Source of the DNA: CAXXFQ01 sp963674475
GTDB lineage: Bacteria; Planctomycetota; Planctomycetia; Pirellulales; Thermoguttaceae
NCBI GenBank assembly: GCA_963674475.2
Contig: CAXXFQ010000024.1
Coordinates: forward strand, 744,001-808,000
Length of the DNA: 64,000 nucleotides
Direction: 5' to 3'
In this document: positions 54,435 to 62,867 of the stretch, one piece after another
Layout: the number at the start of each line of letters is the position of its first letter
How positions within the stretch are numbered: the first letter of the stretch is position 1
Translations under genes and position numbers: made by a program
Notes under the pieces: generated by a model
What the model was told of the DNA's origin: nothing
Seen by the model: only the letters and a program-made list of their open reading frames with translations
Database searches by the model: none

Positions 54435-54995
54435 ATGCAAAGCACGGTACCTGTTGTAATGACAGCCATGAATAATACGGATCGCACGTCTGAATTCGTC
54501 AAGCTTCAGACCAAATATCAGAATCGCGTGTTTTCTTTCGTTCTTACGTTGGCACCCCGTTGGTCCGACGCCGAAGAGATCTTGCAGGAAACCAACGCGG
54601 TCCTTTGGAAAAAAAGGGAACAGTTCGAACCGGGAACCGATTTCGTTCGCTGGGCCAACCAGGTCGCTTACTTCGAGGTGCTCAAATTTCGCGAGTCACG
54701 CAGACGGGACGCCGTTTGTTTTAGCGAGGTTTTTATCGAAGATGTCGCGGCCGAAACATCTTCGCGTTCCGAATCGCTACAGGCTCAGCGCGAGGCATTG
54801 GAGCTCTGCTTACAAAAACTTCCGGAAAAGGATCGGATCTTGATATCACACCGCTACCGGGAAGGCGCCGCGGTGAAGACGATTGCCGAAACGGTTGGCC
54901 GTTCGCTCGACGCGGTTTACAAGGCGTTGCAGCGAGCCAGAGGTTCTTTGTTGGCATGCGTTCGTCGCACCCTCATTGGGGAGGAACAAGCATGA
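54435..54995 (+). CDS. ECF sigma factor of the planctomycete FecR-linked type
   Basis: 186 residues. Region 2 at about 20-90 contains SEFVKLQTKYQNRVFSFVLT, DAEEILQETNAVLWKKREQF and VRWANQVAYFEVLKFRE. Region 4 at 120-175 is a helix-turn-helix (LQKLPEKDRILISHRYREGA; IAETVGRSLDAVYKALQRAR). It directs RNA polymerase to a small regulon, presumably its own operon. Its stop overlaps the start of the FecR-domain gene (ATGA), the usual sigma/anti-sigma coupling in this phylum. ATGs at 54459 and 54468 are possible alternative starts, but AAGAG precedes 54435. Confidence 0.9.
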   Translation: MQSTVPVVMTAMNNTDRTSEFVKLQTKYQNRVFSFVLTLAPRWSDAEEILQETNAVLWKKREQFEPGTDFVRWANQVAYFEVLKFRESRRRDAVCFSEVFIEDVAAETSSRSESLQAQREALELCLQKLPEKDRILISHRYREGAAVKTIAETVGRSLDAVYKALQRARGSLLACVRRTLIGEEQA

Positions 54996-56563
54996 GCGGC
55001 CGTAATTCAATTTCTTTGGAAGTCGAGTCCCTTTGCTGCGATTTGGTCGACGAGATTATCGATGAGCAAAAGCTGCGGCGACTGGAACAACTGGTCTTGG
55101 AAAATCCCGAGGCCAAGCGGGTGTACATCGAGTTCCTCAACCTTCATGCCGCCTTGGGACATTACCTTGCGGCGGATTTGTCGTCTGGTGTGGGGCTGCC
55201 TGATGTCGACGAAAATAAAACCACCTCGCCTCCTCTCCCGTCTTCTTTAGAGTTGCCATCTCCAGGTTTGCCGAGCCGGAATTGGTTCTGGACCTCACTT
55301 ACCTGCGGTTTGGTCGTTCTGGTACTGGCGGGGGCATGGATCTTGGGAGGTTCGAGAAATCTTGACCAAGCGGAGAATTCCCAGGTAGCCAAAATCCAAT
55401 CGCCAGAGACCAGTGAATCAACCAGTTCCGTCGAAGGGGAACTATTGAAGGCTACCACGCCATCAAAAAATATAGAATATGTTGCCGAATTGACATGGTT
55501 GAATGCCGGGGATGAAAACGGCGACGTTGTCGATTTGCCGACGGGCTCTCGGTTGACCCAAGGCGAGACCGTTCGCATCCAGAAGGGAGACGTTCACGTG
55601 CGTTTCGGCTGTGGGGCGGAGGTGACTTTGCACGGACCGGCCGTTTTCCATGTCAAGTCGGCAATGCTCGGGAAACTGGAATGCGGATCGCTCGAAGCCC
55701 GAGTTCCACCGCAGGCAGTCGGTTTCCTTATCGACACACCGGCGTCGCGGGTGATAGATCTCGGAACCGAATTCGGTCTTTCCGTCACACCCAAAGGGGA
55801 TACGAACATCGAGGTACTCAATGGCGAGGTGGAGGCCGAACCCAGACGTCCACGGTTGACGGTAACCGAAACACCACGACACAAGCTGTTCGAAGGTGAC
55901 TCTTTATTTCTCAAGCCGCCCCTGACCAAAAGCATCCGCGTGGGTTTCGAGGATCCCGACTGCCTCGATCTGTTCGATATCGTGCGTCCGGACCAAAAAA
56001 CATGTCATCTCGCCCCCGAAGCGGGCCTATTGACACTGCAAACGCAAGTAGGTGACATTTACGAAAAACACAACAACAACCGCAATCTTCTGGTGGTGCC
56101 GGTGCCGGACACCGATCTGGATGCCATTTTGCATATCAAGCGATTCACGCCTGATTTGCGTAGTCAGCACTTAAGCCTGAGCGTCTTGGACGATCAAGAT
56201 AACATGTATCGTGTGAGCTATTGGTATGCGGGTACGCGCCTGGGACGGGGGTTTACTTTTACTCGCGAAAAGAATGCGGTTCAAAGTTTTTTGGAGCATA
56301 CCAAGGAAAAACCGCATAACTTTATTGACCGCTTGGACAAGCCGTTTCGGCTGCGTTTGGTCCGAAAAGGGAATATGATATCGGGCTTTTGGGCCACGGA
56401 AACCGGTCCCTGGATCCAACTCGGCCAGGAGGTTTGCGGTTGCAAGCCGCGATTTGTCGGGTTTTTTGCCGCCGGAGGTAACGCAAAGGCATCGGTCGAC
56501 TGCGTTATTGACACATTCGAGTTGAAAATCCCCTCGCTCAAAAAAGAGAGCACTGGCAACTGA
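54992..56563 (+). CDS. FecR-domain membrane protein (putative anti-sigma factor)
   Basis: 523 residues from the ATG at 54992, overlapping the sigma stop, with GAGGAA upstream. Residues 1-60 are a cytoplasmic helical domain (LVDEIIDEQKLRRLEQLVLE) that would hold the sigma factor. One membrane segment spans 98-119 (WFWTSLTCGLVVLVLAGAWI). Residues about 190-300 are a FecR domain (VRFGCGAEVTLHGPAVFHVK; SRVIDLGTEFGLSVTPKGDT; IEVLNGEVEAE). Residues 330-515 are a concanavalin-like/DUF1583-type sheet domain (RLVRKGNMISGFWATETGPW). It should sense something outside, with the carbohydrate-type domain as sensor, and release the sigma factor. Confidence 0.85.
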   Translation: MSGRNSISLEVESLCCDLVDEIIDEQKLRRLEQLVLENPEAKRVYIEFLNLHAALGHYLAADLSSGVGLPDVDENKTTSPPLPSSLELPSPGLPSRNWFWTSLTCGLVVLVLAGAWILGGSRNLDQAENSQVAKIQSPETSESTSSVEGELLKATTPSKNIEYVAELTWLNAGDENGDVVDLPTGSRLTQGETVRIQKGDVHVRFGCGAEVTLHGPAVFHVKSAMLGKLECGSLEARVPPQAVGFLIDTPASRVIDLGTEFGLSVTPKGDTNIEVLNGEVEAEPRRPRLTVTETPRHKLFEGDSLFLKPPLTKSIRVGFEDPDCLDLFDIVRPDQKTCHLAPEAGLLTLQTQVGDIYEKHNNNRNLLVVPVPDTDLDAILHIKRFTPDLRSQHLSLSVLDDQDNMYRVSYWYAGTRLGRGFTFTREKNAVQSFLEHTKEKPHNFIDRLDKPFRLRLVRKGNMISGFWATETGPWIQLGQEVCGCKPRFVGFFAAGGNAKASVDCVIDTFELKIPSLKKESTGN

Positions 56564-56640
56564 TTACCCCAAATGATTTTTAGACACCCTCAATTAAATA
56601 CGCACACATGTTGAGTTGAAAGGGAAACTGGAGAACGGGC

Positions 56641-59600
56641 ATGAAGAATTATAAACACGGAAGTATCCTTCCTCTCTTGGTCGTTGGTCTGTTGATGGCG
56701 GTGATAGCTGCCGACGTCAGGGCCGAGACGTGTGATATTGTGCCCGTTGCGGTTTGGAGTGAAACACCGACCCTTCCGCCCGAACGTGAATCGCTAGACC
56801 GTCTGATCGATTCTGACTTGGCGACTTTTTGTTGTTTCCTTGACGATACGCCAACCGGAAAAAACCCGAAGACGTTGCCGCCCCATGGTGGTGGTCCGGT
56901 GACCGCTTGGTTTGTGATCGATTTAGGAAAGGTCCAAAGGGTCGATGGCATCCGTTTTGTCGCCCAGAAATCTTGGGCCAATTGTATGGCGGAAAAGGTT
57001 TCTATCTTTGCCTGCGAGGAGCCAACCGGAAACAAGGGGAAGCGATGCCTCAAGGAAAACCACCGTCTTCCGCCGGTCAACACTTTTAACGTGGCTCATG
57101 TCTCATGGGAGCCGGTTACCACACGTTACCTAGGCGTACAGGTGCTCCATTCTTACGACAGTAAACGCAATAAACGCGATTGGTGGCGAGGCGCTGAAGT
57201 GGGGCAAAATCGCCAGGCACAGCTAAACAAAGAACTGCAATGCCAATTCGGTTGGTTGAATGGCAGTTGGCATAGCGTGATTTACAGGCAGCCTGATTTC
57301 ACGGGTGGGCCAAGATACGAAGTCGCCGGAACGGGCGGCACGTTCACCACGCAGATCGCCGAGGTCTCTTGCTTCCGCGGTCGCCCCGAGGATTTGCCGC
57401 TCCCGAACGAATCCCACATCGCCTTCCCCGAAAGTCGCCTAAAACGCGATTGGATGTACCAGGACTGCGGCGTAAAAAACGTCTCGATGGTTGCCAACTC
57501 GACCAGCAGTTTGAGAAAGGACCCTATCGGCCCGGATATTTCAACCTGTTTTTCCTCGAAGAGCAATTCGGAGTTTGAGCAGGCGATGGTCGAACGTGTG
57601 CTTCAAGAGCTCAAGCAGCGGCAGGTCGACACGACCGAGCTTTGCGGGCAAAAAGAGGCGCTCTCCTCAGTCCCGGGCAACGATCCGCGTTGGAAAGAGT
57701 TGTACTTCGCGGCCTGCCAAGAACGGCGTCAGCAGCGTCTCAAAACCGTGCGTCAATGGGCCACGCAGTTTGTCTATGTAAAACATCATGTACTCGGAAG
57801 TTGGACGCACGCTTCGGCAACGGACAACGTGAGCGATGAACAGTTTTATGAACGGAACCCCGATTTCCGTGAAGGTTCGCAACTCTGCCTGGCGACCATC
57901 AACGAAGACGGAACCGTGACTAACGAAGTTCTTATTGATAAACCTGAGGGACTTATCCGGGACCCGAACCTCTCGTTCGACGCCAAAACCCTGGTTTTCT
58001 CGATGCGGGAGAATTTTCAGACAGATGACTACCATCTCTATAAGATGGACTTGGCCGACAAAGTGGTTCGGCAGATCACGTTCTCGCCGACCATCGACGG
58101 CAAGACATTGCCTTGCAGCGATACGGAACCCTGCTTTGCTCCAAGCGGAAAGATCATTTTTCAATCCACCCGGTGTGTCCAACTGGATGTCTGCTGGGCC
58201 CATCCGACGAGCAATCTTTATTCGTGCAATGCCGACGGGCAACACGTCCGACGACTGGGTTTCGATCAGGTACGCACGCTCACCCCACAGGTGCTCGACG
58301 ACGGTCGTATCATTTATACCCGTTGGGAGTACAACGATCGTAACCCGTTCTTCCAGCAATCGCTTTTTGTCATGAACGAAAACGGGACCGCCCAACTGGG
58401 ACTTTATGGAAACAACAGTATCTATCCGAGCGCTCTATTCCATACACGCGGTATCCCCGGCAGTAACAAGGTGATTTCGATTGTCGGCGGACACCATCTT
58501 CTCCAAAAAGGAAAGCTGGCGATCATCGACCCGTCCAAGGGCAGCGAAGGAAACCGCGGCATTGAATATGTTGGCGGCGCTTCGCCCGACGCTGCTCCGG
58601 GCCGCCGGTCGTCAAATATCCCCAACGATATTCCACGAAAAGGTTCCTGGTACTTGCTCTACGATTTCTTTGGCCAAGTCGGTCCGCAATGGCAGTATCC
58701 TTACGCGTTTGACGAAGACCATTACTTGGTCGCTTTCAATCCCGAGGGCTACCATTACTTCAAAGGACCCTTCAGTGTCCCCTTTGGCGCGTACTTCATG
58801 ACGGCGGAAGGAAAGCGAGAACTTCTCGCCTTCGACTGGAGCAATTCGTGCGGTCAGGCGATCCCCGTCATGCCGCGTCAACGTCCGCCGGTGAAACCGT
58901 CACACGTCGACTGGAGCAATCCCTTCGGTACTTTTTACGTTCAGGACGTGTACGTGGGACCGGGTTTGGAAGGAGTCAAGCGGGGAACCGTCAAGCGGCT
59001 GAGGGTCGTTGCCTTGGAATATCGAGCGGCCGGGATCTCCCGCAATTGGAATCGCCTCTATACCGGTGGCTCGATCGTCAACACTCCCGTCGCCGTCGGC
59101 AACGGCTCGCAGGATGTGAAACATGTCCTGGGAGAGGTGGATGTCGAGCAAGACGGCAGTGTCTATTTCGAAGTTCCAGCCCGGACTGCCGTCTACTTCC
59201 AACTCCTGGACGAGAAGGGATACTGCGTCCAAACGATGCGCAGTTGGACGATGGTCATGCCCGGCGAGCGAATAGGCTGCGTTGGATGCCACGAAAATAA
59301 ATCGCAGTCGGCTTTGATGGAAAAATCGATTCCTTCCGCCATGATGCGACCTGCGCAAAAACTGCAGCCATCCCTCGGCCAGCCACCGCACCCGCTGTTG
59401 GCGGAGCTGGAAAAAGAAGGCTCGCTGAAAAGCGTGAATCATTTCATGGGGGTCAATCGTCCCCGTTCACTCGATCGGGATGCGGCGGTGGACGGTTTTA
59501 GCTATTCGCAAATGGTTCAGCCGATCTTGGACAAGCATTGTACCGTTTGTCATCAAGGCAATACGGACGATCCGGACCAGGTGAAGCGTTCGCCGCTGTG

Positions 59601-60051
59601 CCTGACGAGTGAAGTGGTTCCGGCAGAGCAACGAAGCGACAGGTTCACCAAAGGCTTGAAAGCTTTTACGCGATCCTACTTCGGTTTAACGGCAAAGGGG
59701 AAAAGCGGCCCTCTTGTCAATTGGGTTCACCCGCTCTCGGAACCGGCTATTTTGGCCCCCTATGCTTACGGCGCGGCACGGAGTAAATTGATGACTTACT
59801 TAGAGCCGTCCCACCATGACGTGCAGTTGACCGACTCCGAAAAACGGACCGTCGCATGCTGGATCGACTTGGCGGTTCCCTTCTGCGGGTCGTACCCCGA
59901 GGCCAACACCTGGCACATACACGCCCCGAACCGCGAAACGAACACCTGGAACACGCCGCAGAACGAACTGTACGACTACTTCCAGATGAAACGAGAGAAA
60001 TTCAGCCGGCAAGAGCTTTCCGACATCAAGAAAATGGAATCCGCAAAATGA
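56641..60051 (+). CDS. HzsA-related multiheme protein with discoidin-like and propeller domains
   Basis: 1136 residues with signal peptide SILPLLVVGLLMAVIAADVR. Residues about 35-240 are a discoidin/F5-8-like sheet (VTAWFVIDLGKVQRVDGIRF; TTRYLGVQVLHS). Residues 380-760 are a PD40/TolB-like propeller (NPDFREGSQLCLATINEDGT; VLDDGRIIYTRWEYNDRNPF). An HzsA-like part follows with heme sites C880-x2-C883-H884 and C967-x2-C970-H971. The third site of the 858-residue relative is not matched here. Exported. Part of the sigma-FecR operon, with the next gene overlapping by 4 bp. The homology to hydrazine synthase alpha does not imply that activity, since beta/gamma subunits are absent. Substrate unknown. 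Confidence 0.85.
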   Translation: MKNYKHGSILPLLVVGLLMAVIAADVRAETCDIVPVAVWSETPTLPPERESLDRLIDSDLATFCCFLDDTPTGKNPKTLPPHGGGPVTAWFVIDLGKVQRVDGIRFVAQKSWANCMAEKVSIFACEEPTGNKGKRCLKENHRLPPVNTFNVAHVSWEPVTTRYLGVQVLHSYDSKRNKRDWWRGAEVGQNRQAQLNKELQCQFGWLNGSWHSVIYRQPDFTGGPRYEVAGTGGTFTTQIAEVSCFRGRPEDLPLPNESHIAFPESRLKRDWMYQDCGVKNVSMVANSTSSLRKDPIGPDISTCFSSKSNSEFEQAMVERVLQELKQRQVDTTELCGQKEALSSVPGNDPRWKELYFAACQERRQQRLKTVRQWATQFVYVKHHVLGSWTHASATDNVSDEQFYERNPDFREGSQLCLATINEDGTVTNEVLIDKPEGLIRDPNLSFDAKTLVFSMRENFQTDDYHLYKMDLADKVVRQITFSPTIDGKTLPCSDTEPCFAPSGKIIFQSTRCVQLDVCWAHPTSNLYSCNADGQHVRRLGFDQVRTLTPQVLDDGRIIYTRWEYNDRNPFFQQSLFVMNENGTAQLGLYGNNSIYPSALFHTRGIPGSNKVISIVGGHHLLQKGKLAIIDPSKGSEGNRGIEYVGGASPDAAPGRRSSNIPNDIPRKGSWYLLYDFFGQVGPQWQYPYAFDEDHYLVAFNPEGYHYFKGPFSVPFGAYFMTAEGKRELLAFDWSNSCGQAIPVMPRQRPPVKPSHVDWSNPFGTFYVQDVYVGPGLEGVKRGTVKRLRVVALEYRAAGISRNWNRLYTGGSIVNTPVAVGNGSQDVKHVLGEVDVEQDGSVYFEVPARTAVYFQLLDEKGYCVQTMRSWTMVMPGERIGCVGCHENKSQSALMEKSIPSAMMRPAQKLQPSLGQPPHPLLAELEKEGSLKSVNHFMGVNRPRSLDRDAAVDGFSYSQMVQPILDKHCTVCHQGNTDDPDQVKRSPLCLTSEVVPAEQRSDRFTKGLKAFTRSYFGLTAKGKSGPLVNWVHPLSEPAILAPYAYGAARSKLMTYLEPSHHDVQLTDSEKRTVACWIDLAVPFCGSYPEANTWHIHAPNRETNTWNTPQNELYDYFQMKREKFSRQELSDIKKMESAK

Positions 60052-61208
60052 AAAAAACTATTGCCCTAGCGAGTGTCGCTCTGTTGGTGGGTACGCTTAT
60101 CCGTTGCAGCTTGGCCGAGGAACTGAAAACGCCCGAGCCGAGCGTTACTTGCAGAAGCACTATTACCGAGACAGACTTCAACCATGAATTGGACCAGGTG
60201 CTTCAGGCCAATTCAAAAGTTGAATTCTTAGGCGTGGAAGAGATCTCGGGATTTAAGAAAGGGGCGTATAAATGGGTCGGTGGTGTTTATGCCCCCAATG
60301 GGAAGATTTATGCCATCCCCACCGGTGCAAGCAGCATATTGGAAATCGACCCGGAAAATGGTCGTTTCTGCCTTTTTGGGAATGTGAGCACTGAAGGATT
60401 CAAGTGGACACGCGGAGTGGTTTATTCGGACGGGAACATTTACGGCATGCCCCGTCGTAAAAACACTTTGTTAAAAATCAATCCGCTTTTGCAAACCGTG
60501 GAAGAAATCGACTTGGGGCTTTCGTACAAGAAGGAACACCATTACGGTGGTATCCTTGCAAAAAACGGCGTGATTTATCAACCGCCGAGAAACACCAATC
60601 ATATCTTGGCCATCGACCTGAAAACAAAACGTGCCTACACGTTTGGAAAAGAGCTGCTGAGTAAAAACCATCGCAATCTTTACAATGGGGCCGTGGTACA
60701 CCCAAACGGTAAAATTTATTTTTACCCGCATTCCGGTGGCAAGGTTATTGTACTTGATCCTGACACGGAAAAACTTAAATTCATCGGGAATGACATTGCG
60801 CCCAACACGTTTAGCTGTGCGGTCGCGCCCAACGGTTGTATGTACGGGTTTAGCGTCTCGGTGCCCGGAGTGCTCAAGATCGATCCCGTGACCGAGACCG
60901 TAGAAATGATTTGCAAAGACATAGGCGTTTCAGGGTGCGGCGACGCCAAGCTGGGAATCAACGGCAAGATCTACAGCATCTGCGCCACCCGTGGGAACGT
61001 TTTTGAGTTCGACCCGGTAACAGAAAAAGCGACGCTTAAGGCAAATATTGAAAGCCCCTATTATCGTTCGGCCGGTGCAATTCTGACGCCGGACGGTTCG
61101 ATCTGGTCGATACCGGCGTTTGGGGATAAAATGTACCGATACCAATTCAGCAAGATACGACAGACCATCCCCGACCGATTGTTGAGGTCTCAATTGTTGA
61201 ACTATTGA
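60048..61208 (+). CDS. Exported six- or seven-bladed beta-propeller protein (SMP-30/NHL-like)
   Basis: 386 residues from the ATG at 60048, overlapping the previous stop (ATGA); upstream open frame is overlap only. Signal peptide KKTIALASVALLVGTLIRCS, possibly lipidated or cleaved near LAEE. Repeats of about 45 residues carry the pattern GGVYAPNGKIYAIPTGASSI, GGILAKNGVIYQPPRNTNHI, GAVVHPNGKIYFYPHSGGKV and GAILTPDGSIWSIPAFGDKM, each a propeller blade ending in L-x-I-D-P. It probably serves as a partner or binding protein of the HzsA-related cytochrome, to which it is translationally coupled. Confidence 0.8.
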   Translation: MKKTIALASVALLVGTLIRCSLAEELKTPEPSVTCRSTITETDFNHELDQVLQANSKVEFLGVEEISGFKKGAYKWVGGVYAPNGKIYAIPTGASSILEIDPENGRFCLFGNVSTEGFKWTRGVVYSDGNIYGMPRRKNTLLKINPLLQTVEEIDLGLSYKKEHHYGGILAKNGVIYQPPRNTNHILAIDLKTKRAYTFGKELLSKNHRNLYNGAVVHPNGKIYFYPHSGGKVIVLDPDTEKLKFIGNDIAPNTFSCAVAPNGCMYGFSVSVPGVLKIDPVTETVEMICKDIGVSGCGDAKLGINGKIYSICATRGNVFEFDPVTEKATLKANIESPYYRSAGAILTPDGSIWSIPAFGDKMYRYQFSKIRQTIPDRLLRSQLLNY

Positions 61209-61296
61209 TTTTCCCCGCCTGCCCATAAACCGGCCCCAACCATTTACCAATCAGTGATCCGTTGTCACGCGATTTTTTCCCTAACTCCTTCCCGAA

Positions 61297-61327
61297 CCGG
61301 ACATTGAGTTAGCCAACTCTTGTCCGG
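61297..61327 (+). terminator. Hairpin after the sigma-FecR-HzsA operon
   Basis: CCGGACA/TGTCCGG (61297-61303, 61321-61327) encloses GAGTT/AACTC around an AGCC loop. It lies 90 bp after the propeller gene and 110 bp before the aldo/keto reductase gene. GC-rich stem, weak U-tract. Confidence 0.5.
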
Positions 61328-61438
61328 CCCGGGTTCGTAGGGCTTTCGCTACTATCCTTGCAGGGACGCTCGATCCCGAAGAGGCCGACGCTCTTTTTCT
61401 GATTCATTTTCCCGAAGAAGACAAACGCCAGGTAATCC

Positions 61439-62854
61439 ATGAAAACCAATTGTCAACAATCCAAGGACGAAAGAGATCATGAGATGGGCAACGGAAAAAT
61501 AACGCGAAGACACAGTTTGGCGCTTTTGACGGCCGGGATAACGGGCCTTGGCGGCAGCCTGTACGGCCTGTCGCGCGCGGGCGTGATCCGGTTTTTGGAC
61601 GACGACGCCAAAAGCGACGATCCCGTGCAGGTACAACGCACGCCCTATCTGCCGGAACCCGGGCGCGAGATTTCACGGTTGGGATTCGGCGGCATACGAC
61701 TGCCGATCCTCGATCGGGACACGACCAAGATTGATTATGAGTTGGGACAGAAACTCGTGGACTACGCCATTCGCCACGGCGTGAACTATTTCGACACGGG
61801 GTGGATCTATCACGACGGACAGGGCGAGGTGTTCTACGGCAACGTATTGAAGAAATACCCTCGCGAGAGTTTCATGCTTGCCGACAAGATGCCCACCTGG
61901 TATGTACATAGTTTGGATGATGCGAAACGTTTTTTCGAAGAGCAATTAAAGCGGTGCCAGGTCAGCTATTTCGACAACTATCTCCTGCATTCACTCCGTG
62001 ATCTCAAAGAGTTCCAAAACGTCTACGAAAAGACGGGCGTGCTGGACTACCTCAAAGAGCAACAAAAGAAAGGCCGCATCCGGCATCTCGGCTTCTCGTT
62101 TCACGGCAAGCCTCCCCTCATGCAGCACCTGCTGAATAACCATGAATGGGATTTCGCGCTGATTGTGCTCAATTGCCTCGACTGGAACGAAGAGAACGAT
62201 CCGAAGCAAAGCGGCGCGGGGACGCTTTACCGGATGCTGACCGCGAAAAAACTGCCCGTGTTCGTCATGGGGCCCCTGCGAGGCGGAATCATCGCCCACT
62301 TAAACGGCAAATCGCGTGCCGTGCTGAAAGCGGCAGAACCCACGAGGAGTATTGCGTCATGGGGAATGCGGTTCGTCGCTTCGTTGCCGAACGTCCAGAC
62401 GGTTCTCAGCGGCATGAATCACCTCGACCAAGTCGTGGACAACGTGCAGACCCTCTCGACCGGTTTTGAGCCGATGCAAGCACCGGAACGAGCGACACTC
62501 GAACGGGCCCTCGACGAATTCCGAAAATATCCCATAATCCCCTGTACCGGCTGCGAGTACTGCATGCCTTGTCCCTACGGCGTCCACATCCGTCAAATCT
62601 TCGACTGGTACAATTCCTTCGCGGGCGAGGGACGCCTGCCCGCCGATTCCGGAGAGAATGATTCTCAATCGTTGCGGCGGGAATTTCTCGTGAGTTACAA
62701 CAACACGATACCACCGGAAGCAAGAGCGAATCACTGCATCGGATGCGCCAAATGTCAAATCGGTTGCCCGCAGTGGACGTTCAAAATTGTGGACGAGATG
62801 AAAAAGATCGAGACATTCGTAGCGCATGTTCAGAAACAATACGATGCGAAATAG
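61439..62854 (+). CDS. Tat-signal aldo/keto reductase with C-terminal ferredoxin domain
   Basis: 471 residues; the ATG at 61484 (MGNGKITRRHSLAL) is an equally good start and places the twin-arginine motif nearer the N-terminus. Tat signal TRRHSLALLTAGITGLGGSL. Residues about 75-340 are the AKR barrel: RLGFGGIRLPILDRD, ygvnyFDTGWIYH-type motif with the Asp and Tyr of the catalytic tetrad, FMLADKMPTW with Lys, and DNYLLHSLRD with His. Residues 365-460 hold 4Fe-4S cysteines (PCTGCEYCMPCPYGVHI; HCIGCAKCQIGCPQW). It probably transfers electrons between the clusters and a carbonyl substrate outside the cytoplasm. The next gene, 13 bp on, is a membrane polyferredoxin that could supply electrons. Confidence 0.85.
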   Translation: MKTNCQQSKDERDHEMGNGKITRRHSLALLTAGITGLGGSLYGLSRAGVIRFLDDDAKSDDPVQVQRTPYLPEPGREISRLGFGGIRLPILDRDTTKIDYELGQKLVDYAIRHGVNYFDTGWIYHDGQGEVFYGNVLKKYPRESFMLADKMPTWYVHSLDDAKRFFEEQLKRCQVSYFDNYLLHSLRDLKEFQNVYEKTGVLDYLKEQQKKGRIRHLGFSFHGKPPLMQHLLNNHEWDFALIVLNCLDWNEENDPKQSGAGTLYRMLTAKKLPVFVMGPLRGGIIAHLNGKSRAVLKAAEPTRSIASWGMRFVASLPNVQTVLSGMNHLDQVVDNVQTLSTGFEPMQAPERATLERALDEFRKYPIIPCTGCEYCMPCPYGVHIRQIFDWYNSFAGEGRLPADSGENDSQSLRREFLVSYNNTIPPEARANHCIGCAKCQIGCPQWTFKIVDEMKKIETFVAHVQKQYDAK

Positions 62855-62867
62855 TGGAAAGGCCTCC

